Counted from the stretch's first letter, positions 10,201 to 17,677 are shown. The stretch is DNA of 47,773 bases from a virus (IMGVR_UViG_3300034980_000189:1-47773); one strand, 5' to 3'. Numbers and translations: made by a program. Notes: generated from the letters alone by a model not told the origin.

Positions 10201-11448
10201 ATTACTTCCTCGGCTCCGATAGTACATCTTGCAGAATCTGACGAAAGTGGTAAAAAAGCATATTTTGGAATGTCAGGGGGTAGTGCTTATTTAGGTGGAA
10301 ACAGTATAACAAGTTTAGTATTTCAAACAGGAAGCGGTACTTCTGCCTTAACTCTTGACTCCTCTCAAAACGCCACATTTGCTGGGGCAATTACTTCTTC
10401 TCATTCAACTACAGGTGCTGCTGCTGCGACAATATCAAATACTCACGCTGACGGTTTAGGTTTGTATGTAAGAGCTGCAAGTGGAACGAATAGAGCATTC
10501 AATATTAGGGATTACACGAATGGTAATGATTTGTTTTATGTGAGGGGAAATGGTGATGTTGCTATAGGAGCAACTAAAAAATTATATCTTGATGGTGGGG
10601 GTAATAGTTATATATCAGAAATTGCAGGAGATGATATTGATATAGTGGCAGGTGGGAATCAATCAATTCAGGTGCGTGGAATTAATACCACATTTGCTGG
10701 GGCTGTAACTGTTAATAATTCAAGCCATTCTTCATTAACAATAAATTCACCTTCTGATGCAACTGCTGCTTGGACTTATTATAAACAGAATGGAACATTG
10801 AGGTGGGCTACTGGAAGGGAAGGAAATTCAACTAACTATCAAATTGCGAATGGTTCTTGGGGCGTAATGATGGATATGGAGCAAGATGGTGATGTCAAAT
10901 TTGCTGGGAAGGTTGATATTATCAAAGATATTGGTGGCTTTATCGGATATATATATAATGATAATGGTACAGGTGAAGGTTTAAATATAAAAGTTAAAAG
11001 CAATGATGCAGGACAAACAGGTAGATACTTAATTAAAGCAGAAGGCTATGGTAGTTCAGGGGCATTTACAAATAATTTCTTAGTTGATATAGATGGCAAC
11101 GCCACATTTGCTGGAACTGTAAATGCAGGTGCTGATGTAGTCGCATATTATTCATCTGACCCTACTTTAAAAGAAAATAAAGAATTAATATCAAATCCTT
11201 TGGATAAGATTGATAGTATTGGTGGATACTCATTTGACTGGAAAGAATCCGCTGAGGAATATGCTCCTCATTTAAAAGGACATGATTATGGAGTAATGGC
11301 AGATGAAATACAAGAATTATTCCCAGAGCTAGTGCAAACAAGAGATAATGGAATTAGAGCGGTAAAATATGATAAATTAGTACCACTATTAATTGAAGGA
11401 ATTAAAGAATTGAAAACAGAAATTAATCAATTGAAAGGAATAGTATAA
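7276..11448 (+). CDS. Tail fibre/spike with C-terminal S74 intramolecular chaperone, 1390 aa
   Basis: This is a Thr/Ser/Gly/Ala-rich, low-complexity fibre. It has a poly-Gly hinge near residue 90 and repeated modules of the kind LG(A/S)TSSTA(Y/H)RGD (near residues 755 and 840) and the ATFAG(A/T) motif three times in the last third. From about residue 1293 it ends in a peptidase S74 (endosialidase-type) chaperone: SSDPTLKEN with the predicted cleavage Ser at 1294, then GHDYGVMADEIQELFPE and a helical tail. In this family the chaperone drives trimerisation and cuts itself off just before that Ser-Asp. The start overlaps the preceding gene by 14 bp. The probable role is receptor binding. Confidence 0.9.
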   Translation: MPRSKYTNANLGQSPVTGPFGFPLRNNEGSENEIRVAKKSGRYTLAIKADNAWRYFDENLKVATASTLGAMKVGSGLAITGDGTLSATGGGGGGSGDITGVTLTSDSGTASDTTANVDLTIAGGNAIGTTATGTTVTINHTDTSSQASVDNSGRTYIQDITLDTYGHITAITSATESVTNTDVDVSVANLKTRLAGGFGSNAVTIGDSDDVVTIAGNLVVSGTYITADVETISVEDPLIQLAKANPADLLDVGFYAKYVDSGTKYTGLFRDASDSDKWKLFDSTGNSHEAPTTTVNTTSGFALGYLIAATFEGALVGNATTATTATNVTVADESSDTTCFPLFSTAATGNLPPKSGTNLTFNSNTGMLTATGFTGPLTGTASKTTVTDSTADTAFAVVFHDGSDALLDDTGTLTYNPNDGAFTAHTLKIDASSTSRIYVANEAGGTTPSVGTSGQAIISYAASGAPYWGNPIPSSSGSEGRIQLSGDSGVITSSSYFGFGALDASPLVLTYAGNMNITGAFEVKNGSTSAGYINFYEDSSNGTNKVTLIGPASTADITLTLPSAAGTIIGTGNSTSITSVGTITAGVWNSSTVIASAYLDADTAHLSGTQTFSGAKTFSSNLTLAANLVITGYKITANTSAGAGAGVGTAGNALLSYGAGGGVYWGTPTSGPAGSTEHVQYNASGAMAGEANFKWEYAENNLAIDGTIGVTGAVTWASGGSANANTAYTHSQVSGGVHATDWSTLALGATSSTAYRGDRGTTAYDHSQTSHAPSGAEANVSGNSGNAAVYDNGGTPTLKSGITAAEMRTAIGAGTSSLVVGTSGGTALEGDTTIISLGSTSSTAHRGDHGATAYTHSQASHAPSDANNYTLPSTVIHESELSNAVDSTSTTTGANVAGVKLAYDRAWATVDHAHNASTLTGSTLASGVTASSLTSVGTLTSLTSSGDITTSADKRLSIGTWDNAAFSGSAMYGLSITSSAPIVHLAESDESGKKAYFGMSGGSAYLGGNSITSLVFQTGSGTSALTLDSSQNATFAGAITSSHSTTGAAAATISNTHADGLGLYVRAASGTNRAFNIRDYTNGNDLFYVRGNGDVAIGATKKLYLDGGGNSYISEIAGDDIDIVAGGNQSIQVRGINTTFAGAVTVNNSSHSSLTINSPSDATAAWTYYKQNGTLRWATGREGNSTNYQIANGSWGVMMDMEQDGDVKFAGKVDIIKDIGGFIGYIYNDNGTGEGLNIKVKSNDAGQTGRYLIKAEGYGSSGAFTNNFLVDIDGNATFAGTVNAGADVVAYYSSDPTLKENKELISNPLDKIDSIGGYSFDWKESAEEYAPHLKGHDYGVMADEIQELFPELVQTRDNGIRAVKYDKLVPLLIEGIKELKTEINQLKGIV

Positions 11449-11690
11449 TGAATGGATATAAAGCTGCAAAGGAGGCAGGTAAGACATCAGTATCTAAAAC
11501 AGGTGATAAATATTTTACAATTAGAAAGAAATACGACCCTGATACTGGTATAGAATTAGATGAATTAACACAAGAGCATTATATTAGTAATATATCGCTA
11601 AGGATTACTGATATTGAAGCTCATATTACTGAATTGACCTCTGAAAAAGAAGATTATGAACAGCTAAAAACTGATTTAGAGGCATTGTAA
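11448..11690 (+). CDS. Small coiled-coil protein following the main fibre, 80 aa
   Basis: The ATG overlaps the fibre stop (TAATG), so translation is coupled to the fibre. The sequence is charged. Its C-terminal 40 residues (from SNISLRITDIEAHITEL onward) form a predicted coiled coil. Position and size suggest a fibre-assembly helper or a small fibre-attached subunit, but I recognise no family. Confidence 0.6.
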   Translation: MNGYKAAKEAGKTSVSKTGDKYFTIRKKYDPDTGIELDELTQEHYISNISLRITDIEAHITELTSEKEDYEQLKTDLEAL

Positions 11691-11691
11691 T

Positions 11692-11934
11692 ATGGCGATG
11701 CCATCCAGCGGTGCGATTAGTTTGGCTAATGTAGAGAGTGAACATTTTCACGATGACCCAGACCATAGTGTCCCAACGATTCAAGTATCGTTGACTGATT
11801 TTAGTAAATCAGCCGCTGGAGAAGCTGGTGGTAGCTACGAAGAATGGGATAGAATCCCGAATATGACTTCTGGTGCGCCATACGCATTATCAGAATTTTA
11901 TAGCGCACATCACGAGTTTGGTGGTGGGGCATAA
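11692..11934 (+). CDS. Small virion-associated protein with SGAISL motif, 80 aa
   Basis: It begins with MAMPSSGAISLANVESEHF and later has IQVSLTDFSKS and YALSEFYSAHHEF. The pattern 'SGAISL..V..E ... ISL.DF ... LS.FY' is one I associate with small structural proteins encoded beside tail fibres in many aquatic phages. It starts two bases after the preceding stop. The function is unknown; a minor tail or fibre-base component is the best guess. Confidence 0.65.
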   Translation: MAMPSSGAISLANVESEHFHDDPDHSVPTIQVSLTDFSKSAAGEAGGSYEEWDRIPNMTSGAPYALSEFYSAHHEFGGGA

Positions 11935-11971
11935 TAATAATGATTGATAGTAATTATTCTCTTTTGGTAAG

Positions 11972-12000
11972 TTGAAACGCTATATACACATAAATATATC
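11972..12000 (+). promoter_or_regulatory. Weak candidate sigma70-like promoter
   Basis: TTGAAA (11972-11977), 17 nt, then TATATC (11995-12000) lies in the 81-bp gap before the 118-aa gene at 12016. The -35 match is good and the -10 is only partial. The gap is A+T-rich, so a chance match is possible. It is listed because it is the only sizeable gap inside the fibre region. Confidence 0.25.
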
Positions 12001-12015
12001 AAATAAGGAGTACGA

Positions 12016-12372
12016 ATGAAAATTCAACTAGCAATGCTTATTCAAAATGAAGCATTAAAAGAATTAGTAAATCAGCCAATGCCAAGCGCAACGGCGTTTA
12101 GAGTCTCTATGGCGGTAAAAGTTATCCAGCCTCATCTGGAAGCCTTTGAAGAAGCTAGGGCGAAAATAATCGAGAAGTATGGAACTGACGGCGAAAACGG
12201 CAAAGAGATGAAAGAAGACAATAAAAATTGGGAAAAATTTGTGAATGAGTACAATTCTCTAGTGAACGAAGAAGTAGATATTAAAGTGAAAAAGATAAAA
12301 GCCTCAACTTTATCAAAGATTGAGATTAAACCTGCTCACTTAATGTCGCTAGAGTGGCTTATTGAAGAATAA
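12016..12372 (+). CDS. Conserved-type phage protein of unknown function, 118 aa
   Basis: It is preceded by AAGGAG (12005-12010) at good spacing. The protein is charged and helical: an N-terminal segment with NEALKELVNQPMPSATAFRV, a middle FEEARAKIIEKYG motif and an acidic NEYNSLVNEEVDIKVKKI region. The order 'L..L...p.p...a..l...i......f.e.r..l..kyG' resembles small phage proteins of the DUF1617 kind, but this is a weak impression. It stands alone between two gaps, unlike its overlapping neighbours. Confidence 0.7.
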   Translation: MKIQLAMLIQNEALKELVNQPMPSATAFRVSMAVKVIQPHLEAFEEARAKIIEKYGTDGENGKEMKEDNKNWEKFVNEYNSLVNEEVDIKVKKIKASTLSKIEIKPAHLMSLEWLIEE

Positions 12373-12380
12373 ATAACAAC

Positions 12381-12423
12381 TAATATGCCCATGTCAGCTA
12401 TCTTCGGGCGGTAAGGCATATTA
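12381..12423 (+). other. Intergenic hairpin with perfect 9-bp stem
   Basis: TAATATGCC (12381-12389) pairs perfectly with GGCATATTA (12415-12423) across a 25-nt loop that contains TCTTCGGGCGG. It sits between the 118-aa gene and the next RBS (AAGGAAG, 12431-12437). There is no U-tract, so it is not an intrinsic terminator. It could be an RNA-processing or stability element. Confidence 0.5.
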
Positions 12424-12441
12424 AATAACAAGGAAGATAAT

Positions 12442-12744
12442 ATGAGTATTGACAATTTATCAGTAAAAGAAGCAGCAAATGTTTCTTTAGGTGGTGTTGG
12501 ATGCTTTCTCGAAGACGGGACAACCGCAATAACGGGAAAAAATATTGTAGCAATCCAATTCATCACAGACTCTACCTTTACTACCTTAATTCCTAACAGC
12601 ACATCTTTTGTCGGTTCATCTGGCGGAAGCGGTGATGCCATTGACTCCAATAATACATTTCCAACTGGATTAACATTATTTGGTCAATGGACAGGGTTTA
12701 CGCTAGCGACAGGTTCTGTAATTGCTTACGAAGGTAATTTCTAA
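12442..12744 (+). CDS. Small beta-rich protein, probably virion-associated, 100 aa
   Basis: It is preceded by an AAGGAAG-type RBS. The protein is rich in Gly, Thr, Ser, Phe and Ile, with a central SFVGSSGGSGDAI turn and alternating hydrophobic stretches (NIVAIQFITDSTF, LTLFGQWTGFTLA). This suggests a small beta-sandwich. Position inside the fibre cluster points to a fibre or decoration component. No specific family is recognised. Confidence 0.65.
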   Translation: MSIDNLSVKEAANVSLGGVGCFLEDGTTAITGKNIVAIQFITDSTFTTLIPNSTSFVGSSGGSGDAIDSNNTFPTGLTLFGQWTGFTLATGSVIAYEGNF

Positions 12745-12881
12745 TGGTCATAATGTCTTTAAGCTTAGGGCTAGGGCTTATAAGCGAAATATCAAAAGTA
12801 AAAGACCTTTTATTTGGAAACCTTCATACAGAAGATGCTAGAAATCTCGTCTCTGAAGATGGCGGGTATTTAATATTATAG
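12744..12881 (+). CDS. Small coupled ORF, 45 aa
   Basis: The ATG overlaps the stop of the preceding gene (TAATG at 12742-12746) and the frame runs to TAG at 12879-12881. The product begins MVIMSLSLGLGL and ends SEDGGYLIL. The segment ENL/GNLHTEDARNLVSEDGG resembles short 'TEDG' motifs seen in small marine-phage structural proteins. The next fibre gene starts 8 bp downstream. Tight packing and coupling support it as a real gene. Confidence 0.6.
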   Translation: MVIMSLSLGLGLISEISKVKDLLFGNLHTEDARNLVSEDGGYLIL

Positions 12882-12889
12882 GATAGATT

Positions 12890-14578
12890 ATGGCAGATGT
12901 CAAGATTAGTGAATTAACCGCCTTAGCGAGTGCTAGCGTAGACGTAGCAGGAGATGTACTTGCGGTTGTAGATACAAGTGCTACGCAAACAAAGAAAATA
13001 GCTGTAGAGAATCTTCTTTCCCCAATAACAATAAATAAAGCAACCGATGTTATAACTAACCTAGGTGCAGTAACCACTTGCGATATAAACGGCGGAACAA
13101 TAGATGGGATTACATCCCTCACAGGTGGTACAGGAGATTTAAACTGGGATTCTAATACTTTGGTTGTTGATTCATCTGCAAACTCTGTTGGAATTGGTGT
13201 CGCAGCTCCTGCTGAGATTTTACACTTGAAAAAGACTGCAACTGACAGCAATGTAATCCTTAAATATGGAAATGATGCAAGAGACTGGATGCTTGGAGTT
13301 CACGGAGATGATTCAGATAAGTTTAAATTAGAAACACACGACAAAACAGATGTGGTTGTTGTTACCTCAGCAGGCAATGTCGGAATTGGTATCTCGGCAC
13401 CAGCCTACGCTCTTGATATTTTAAACTCTACCACTCCACAGTTAAATATTAGTAATGTAACAACAGACAATACTGTAAAAGTCGCTCAGATTACTTGCTC
13501 ACACTATGACAATGAAGATAAACCAATGACAATGATGGAGGGAAGAGTAGATGGGACTAATAATTATGTAAGACTTGGTGGTGGTAGGTCTGAAGGTACT
13601 TCCATGAATATAATGGAATGGTATTTTGGAACTGGTATATCTCATGATGGTGGAGATAAGAAAAGCTCTTTTGATAAAGACAATGTTTATTTTGCTCAAA
13701 ATGTCGGAATTGGAGACTCCGACCCATCAGAAGCAAAGTTAAGTATTGATAATGTATTGGCAGGTGATAGGGGTCTAAATATTGTTCAATCCCAAAATAG
13801 CGAAGCTTTATTTATTGACATGAATGGTAATAATACTGCCCTTTATGTTGATACAACTGGAAGCACGGGCAGAGCATTATATTGCTATAGTAACCAAGGT
13901 GCAAGTCAAGGCGACCCATTGGTTTCATTTACAGTAGACGATTCAGGTTTTGACCATTCTGCATTGGCAGTCACAAATACTGGTGTTCATAATGCCATAA
14001 CAATATTAAACACAGGAACGGGTACAGCTTTTTATACCAGTCAGACAGGGAGCGGGGCAACTGCCCATTTTGAAACAAATGCGAGTAATTCGGTTTCGGG
14101 AATGGTCTTAATGCAAAATTCTCATGGGAGCGACCCGTTTGGACTGAAAATAGATTTTTCAAATGCGGCTCCAAACAATACTGGGACAGAATGGTTTATT
14201 TATGGGGAAGATTCAGAAGGTAGTGAATTTAATATTTGGGCTGATGGGTCTTTTGTTCAAACTTCAGACAGAAGAAGAAAAGAAAATATAGCAGATTCCT
14301 CAAATAAACTCAACCAAATAAATCAACTGCGTGTTGTTGATTATAATAGAATTGGAGATACACACCAACATCTTGGATTGATTTCACAAGAGGTTGAAGA
14401 AATTTTCCCACACTTAGTCAGTATTGCTCCTGATGAAGATAAATACCCAGAAGGAGAAGGTGGAACAAAGATGCTTTATAAAATTGGATTGATTCCTATT
14501 TTAGTAAAAGCAGTCCAAGAATTATCTGACAAACTTGATACAGCAAACGCTAAGATTACAGCATTGGAGAACGCATAA
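12890..14578 (+). CDS. Second tail fibre with S74 chaperone, 562 aa
   Basis: The N-terminal 75 residues (MADVKISELTALASASVDV and on) are nearly the same as those of the next gene and probably form the attachment module. The shaft contains VGIG..AP motifs near residues 100 and 165, typical of trimeric adhesin-like fibre heads. The C-terminus from TSDRRRKEN is a peptidase S74 chaperone: predicted cleavage Ser 459 before Asp 460, then HQHLGLISQEVEEIFPHLV and a helical tail ending ITALENA. It is likely a host-recognition fibre, or one arm of a branched set with the 1,390-aa fibre. Its stop overlaps the next ATG (TAATG). Confidence 0.88.
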   Translation: MADVKISELTALASASVDVAGDVLAVVDTSATQTKKIAVENLLSPITINKATDVITNLGAVTTCDINGGTIDGITSLTGGTGDLNWDSNTLVVDSSANSVGIGVAAPAEILHLKKTATDSNVILKYGNDARDWMLGVHGDDSDKFKLETHDKTDVVVVTSAGNVGIGISAPAYALDILNSTTPQLNISNVTTDNTVKVAQITCSHYDNEDKPMTMMEGRVDGTNNYVRLGGGRSEGTSMNIMEWYFGTGISHDGGDKKSSFDKDNVYFAQNVGIGDSDPSEAKLSIDNVLAGDRGLNIVQSQNSEALFIDMNGNNTALYVDTTGSTGRALYCYSNQGASQGDPLVSFTVDDSGFDHSALAVTNTGVHNAITILNTGTGTAFYTSQTGSGATAHFETNASNSVSGMVLMQNSHGSDPFGLKIDFSNAAPNNTGTEWFIYGEDSEGSEFNIWADGSFVQTSDRRRKENIADSSNKLNQINQLRVVDYNRIGDTHQHLGLISQEVEEIFPHLVSIAPDEDKYPEGEGGTKMLYKIGLIPILVKAVQELSDKLDTANAKITALENA

Positions 14579-14580
14579 TG
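14565..14580 (+). repeat. 16-nt junction repeat, copy 1 (end of S74 fibre gene)
   Basis: TGGAGAACGCATAATG occurs here, where it encodes the last residues of the fibre (ENA, stop) and includes the next ATG, and again at 15942-15957 just after the third fibre gene. In both places it also supplies a GGAG ribosome-binding site for the following ATG. Copy 2 is not in frame with any long ORF and looks like a leftover gene end. Confidence 0.85.
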
Positions 14581-15939
14581 GCAGACGTCAAGATTAGTCA
14601 GCTCACGGCGCTAGCTTCGGCAAGCGTGGATGTTGCCGCTGATGTTTTAGCTGTAGTAGACACTAGTGTACCGCAGACTAAGAAACTTAGCGTAGAAAAC
14701 CTTTTAGCACCGATAACCATAAATAAAGCATCTGGTGTCATAACCAATTTAGGTACAGTTACCACCGCTGATATAAATGGTGGGACTTGGCAAGGGACGA
14801 TAGACGGAGCTTGGACAGCATCAGGAGTAACTTGTGCTAACTTAGGCACAGTATCAGCCGCTACCTCGATTACCTCTACTGCGTTCGTGGGAAACATAGC
14901 GGGGAATCTAACTGGAACCGTACTAACTGCATCTCAATCTGCTATTACTTCAGTAGGTACTCTTACTACACTAACAGTAGATGATATTACTTTAAATGGT
15001 TCTACTATATCTGATAGTGGTGATTTGACTATAGATTCAGGTGGCAGACTAGATTTAAGTGCAGATGATAATGGAGAAATACGATTATATGATGGCAGTT
15101 CAATGTATGCACAATTCAAAGATGATAGCGACCGATTATCCATTGAAGGTTTAATTTCAGATGCCGATATGTTGTTTGTCATCAATGATGGTGGTTCTGC
15201 AACAACAGCTATGAAATTTGATGCGGCAAGTGGCGGTGATGCTACGTTTTATGGCTCTGTCGGAATTGGGACTGCGAGTCCTTTATCTGCTGGTCTTGAT
15301 ATTTCTTGGGGAGGATATACTCAAGCACAAACTCACGCACTAACTATTGGTGCAAATATTGGGGACAATACAACAAGAACTGACAATGGCAGAAAAATGG
15401 GACAAATCTCTGGCTTCCATTACGACAATCAAGAAGATAGAATATCATTAATGAGATATGATGCAGATTCAAGCACAACAGAATTATTAATAGGTGGAAC
15501 TAGTGAATTATGTGGAGTAACTACATTAAAATTTTTAACAGCTTCTAGCATTACCGCAACTCCTGTTGAAAGAATGCAGATTGATTCACACGGGACTCTA
15601 ACTCTCAACGAACACACGACTGACGCTGATAAATCTGCAATGCTTTTTAAATCAACTAAATCATACGCAGATGACGAGTATGAGAACTTTAATTTAGTCG
15701 GTACTTCTTCCTTAATAATAATTAGCGATACTACAAGTAATGATGGAGGAGTATTTTTTGCCTCTTATAATAGTGGTACTGTTACTTTAATTGCAGACCC
15801 TCAAGGAGAATTTAGAAATACAGATACCGATAATTATATCAACTGTTGGAAGTCTTCTGATACAAGTGAGTTTCATGTAAAGAATAGACGAGGAAGCACA
15901 AAAAACCTTTCAGTCGCAGTAATAGGATGCGGTAGTTAG
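14578..15939 (+). CDS. Third fibre paralogue lacking the S74 domain, 453 aa
   Basis: The first 75 residues match the preceding fibre (MADVKISQLTALASASVDV and on), and the shaft has SVGIGTASPLSAGLDISWGG. It then diverges and ends ...SEFHVKNRRGSTKNLSVAVIGCGS with no S74 chaperone. Directly after its stop lies the 16-nt sequence that ends the S74-bearing gene upstream, which suggests its chaperone-coding 3' end was lost by deletion or module exchange. It may still be a fibre that trimerises unaided, or a decaying copy. Both ATG and coupling are intact. Confidence 0.82.
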   Translation: MADVKISQLTALASASVDVAADVLAVVDTSVPQTKKLSVENLLAPITINKASGVITNLGTVTTADINGGTWQGTIDGAWTASGVTCANLGTVSAATSITSTAFVGNIAGNLTGTVLTASQSAITSVGTLTTLTVDDITLNGSTISDSGDLTIDSGGRLDLSADDNGEIRLYDGSSMYAQFKDDSDRLSIEGLISDADMLFVINDGGSATTAMKFDAASGGDATFYGSVGIGTASPLSAGLDISWGGYTQAQTHALTIGANIGDNTTRTDNGRKMGQISGFHYDNQEDRISLMRYDADSSTTELLIGGTSELCGVTTLKFLTASSITATPVERMQIDSHGTLTLNEHTTDADKSAMLFKSTKSYADDEYENFNLVGTSSLIIISDTTSNDGGVFFASYNSGTVTLIADPQGEFRNTDTDNYINCWKSSDTSEFHVKNRRGSTKNLSVAVIGCGS

Positions 15940-15941
15940 AA

Positions 15942-15957
15942 TGGAGAACGCATAATG
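15942..15957 (+). repeat. 16-nt junction repeat, copy 2 (scar after third fibre)
   Basis: This is identical to 14565-14580. Here it follows the stop of the S74-less fibre and provides GGAG plus the ATG of the 107-aa membrane protein. It is best read as the remnant of an S74 gene end, although a conserved ribosome-binding junction is an alternative. Confidence 0.8.
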
Positions 15958-16278
15958 CACAAATCAGTAGCATATTTCTTCATAGGATTTATAACAGGAC
16001 TTGCTGTGGTGGAACTTACCAACGGTAAGCCACCAGTTAAGATTAATCATTCTGTTAATGGCTATCCTATTGGATATGATTATCACTTTAGACCATTGTT
16101 TTACAGGAGTGGTGTATATCATTACAATCCTTACAGTCAAGGAAACAATAGTGGCTCAAGAGCTAATACCAGTAATAGTGGCGAGAACAGAGGTGGGGGA
16201 AGTAATAGCAATGCAGGAACCAAGTCATTTAACCATACAGCACAGGAAAGAACAGAATCTTGGGGAACTAAAAACTAA
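15955..16278 (+). CDS. Signal-anchored small protein with Asn/Ser/Gly-rich tail, 107 aa
   Basis: It has an N-terminal hydrophobic segment (residues 4-21, SVAYFFIGFITGLAVVEL), then a Tyr/Pro-rich stretch and a low-complexity Ser/Asn/Gly tail ending RTESWGTKN. This fits a membrane-anchored protein with an extracytoplasmic disordered domain. It opens the run of small membrane proteins before the endolysin, so a lysis or superinfection-exclusion role is possible. The stop overlaps the next ATG (TAATG). Confidence 0.65.
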   Translation: MHKSVAYFFIGFITGLAVVELTNGKPPVKINHSVNGYPIGYDYHFRPLFYRSGVYHYNPYSQGNNSGSRANTSNSGENRGGGSNSNAGTKSFNHTAQERTESWGTKN

Positions 16279-16628
16279 TGGCTAAAGAAATAAGCGAAGA
16301 AAAGATATTGGGTTCAAAATTTACCTTATCTTTGCAGACGATGATAGCTGCTGGTACTGGCTTAGCATCTTTAATTGGGATGTGGTTTGCCTTACAAGCA
16401 GATATACAAGAGGCAAAAGAATTACCAGTACCCATGTCTATTTATTCAGAGGAGTATCCGAGTAAACCTGAGGGCTACAACTGGAGTCCTTCCTATGAGC
16501 AGTATAAACAGCAGGTGGGCAATCTTCAAGATGACATGGATGAATTGTATGAACTTTTTGAAAAGATACAAGAAGAAATCAATGTTATAGAGCGTAAAAT
16601 CGTTGAACTAAGGATTCAAGTACAATGA
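16278..16628 (+). CDS. Membrane protein with one TM and C-terminal coiled coil, 116 aa
   Basis: One transmembrane segment (about residues 21-40, TMIAAGTGLASLIGMWFAL) is followed by an acidic linker and a heptad-patterned helix (residues 75-116, with LQDDMDELYELFEKIQEE). The topology of TM then periplasmic coiled coil recalls inner-membrane spanins or holin-accessory proteins, but no family is certain. It overlaps the next gene by 4 bp (ATGA). Confidence 0.65.
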   Translation: MAKEISEEKILGSKFTLSLQTMIAAGTGLASLIGMWFALQADIQEAKELPVPMSIYSEEYPSKPEGYNWSPSYEQYKQQVGNLQDDMDELYELFEKIQEEINVIERKIVELRIQVQ

Positions 16629-17005
16629 GGTGGTTGCTATTATTATCATTGGCATTTGGACAGCCAGTACAACAAGAAGTAAATGATGACAATTTTTATG
16701 GGGCTATCTACAAGGGGATGTGGTTAGTGAGGGTAACCAGTTCTTGGGCAACGGATAATACACAAAACTTCTATATGGGGAAATTTATCGTGGAGGGAGA
16801 TTCTGCTCATATGGGGACACAAATGATGATTTTACCTTCAAAAAAAGTTCCTCAAGTTGTTAGAAAACTAAGATTAAGAAATTTTCCAAGTGTAGTTTTG
16901 TTTAAAAACGGCAAGAAAGTAAAGATGTGGAAAGCAGATTTTGATGGGAACTTAGAGCTTGGCAGGGATGATGTTGTAAAAGCTATTAATTGGTATTCAC
17001 GATGA
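16625..17005 (+). CDS. Exported thioredoxin-fold protein without active-site cysteines, 126 aa
   Basis: A short hydrophobic leader (MRWLLLLSLAFGQP) is followed by a sequence laid out like thioredoxin: KGMWLVRVTSSWATDN where the WCGPC site would be, and LRNFPSVVLFKNGKKVKMW matching the cis-Pro/FKNG region. No cysteine occurs anywhere in the protein, so it cannot be a redox enzyme. Within the lysis-like cassette it may be an envelope-located binding or regulatory protein. The fold assignment is an inference from the motif order. Confidence 0.6.
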   Translation: MRWLLLLSLAFGQPVQQEVNDDNFYGAIYKGMWLVRVTSSWATDNTQNFYMGKFIVEGDSAHMGTQMMILPSKKVPQVVRKLRLRNFPSVVLFKNGKKVKMWKADFDGNLELGRDDVVKAINWYSR

Positions 17006-17145
17006 TAAGCTTTTATCTGCATTGCGTAGTAGCAATAGTTATTGTGATTGCGGATGCAAGAGGAACCCTTGAGCCAACAGTAAAAGCTTGGGAAAAGAAG
17101 TTGGGCATACCAGTACCAGAGGCTCAGGATGTCGAAGGGGATTAA
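17002..17145 (+). CDS. Small membrane protein, 47 aa
   Basis: The ATG overlaps the stop of the thioredoxin-like gene (ATGA) and TAA is at 17143-17145. An N-terminal hydrophobic stretch (MISFYLHCVVAIVIVIADA) precedes a short soluble tail with LEPTVKAWEKKLGIPVPE. It could be a one-TM peptide or a cleaved export signal. It overlaps the next gene by 17 bp. Function unknown. Confidence 0.6.
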   Translation: MISFYLHCVVAIVIVIADARGTLEPTVKAWEKKLGIPVPEAQDVEGD

Positions 17146-17413
17146 TGCAGATAGTCAAGTACACATATCTATAGCTTTTTTAATAAAGGCTATGGTTGCT
17201 ATCTCTATGATGATAGCAGCATACTATCAGATACAAATGAAGTTTGCAAGTATGGACAGAAGTATAGGAGATATGCACGAAGAATTAGTGGTGCTAACTT
17301 CTAAAATGCACGATATGGAAAAACAGCACTTAGAAGAGCTTGAGCATCATAACGAAGAATTAGTAGAAGAGAATAAGAGCCTATTAGAGAAAATGGGCTT
17401 GAAAAAACGCTAG
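17129..17413 (+). CDS. Membrane protein with TM and long coiled coil, 94 aa
   Basis: TM is at about residues 14-31 (AFLIKAMVAISMMIAAYY). Residues 45-90 form a His/Glu/Leu-rich coiled coil (including MEKQHLEELEHHNEEL). A cytoplasmic N-terminus with a coiled coil on the other side resembles i-spanin/Rz-like or holin-accessory topology. It ends in TAG that overlaps the GTG start of the next gene. Confidence 0.65.
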   Translation: MSKGINADSQVHISIAFLIKAMVAISMMIAAYYQIQMKFASMDRSIGDMHEELVVLTSKMHDMEKQHLEELEHHNEELVEENKSLLEKMGLKKR

Positions 17414-17667
17414 TGGAGAACAAAGATATAGATAAGTGGCGGTACGATGTTAATTCTCGTCTTGAAGAATTAACAGTTATGAACGCAAAGCAAAGTAGCG
17501 AGCTAGCTCACATAAAAGATTCAACAACAGAAATAAAGAATTTGGTTAGAGAGCAAAATGGTAGAGTTAGAAGATTGGAACAATCTAACTCGGCAATTAA
17601 AGCTATCGGCTCAATTATAACTGTTGTATTTTCAACCATTATAGCTTGGCTATTTAAAGTAGATTAA
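17413..17667 (+). CDS. XhlA-like holin-associated protein, 84 aa, GTG start
   Basis: It starts with GTG inside the TAGTG overlap with the previous stop; GGAG around the overlap fits coupled re-initiation. Residues 5-58 are a charged coiled coil (RLEELTVMNAKQSSELAHI) and residues 62-81 are a C-terminal TM (AIKAIGSIITVVFSTIIAWL). This order (coiled coil, then membrane anchor at the end) is the architecture of the XhlA haemolysin/holin family. A role in lysis or in holin assembly is likely. Confidence 0.65.
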   Translation: MENKDIDKWRYDVNSRLEELTVMNAKQSSELAHIKDSTTEIKNLVREQNGRVRRLEQSNSAIKAIGSIITVVFSTIIAWLFKVD

Positions 17668-17677
17668 GGATGTAAAT

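Noticed and set aside
7276-15939. Diversity-generating retroelement acting on the fibre genes
   Set aside because: No reverse transcriptase gene and no adenine-biased template/variable pair; the shared 19-nt word is too short.
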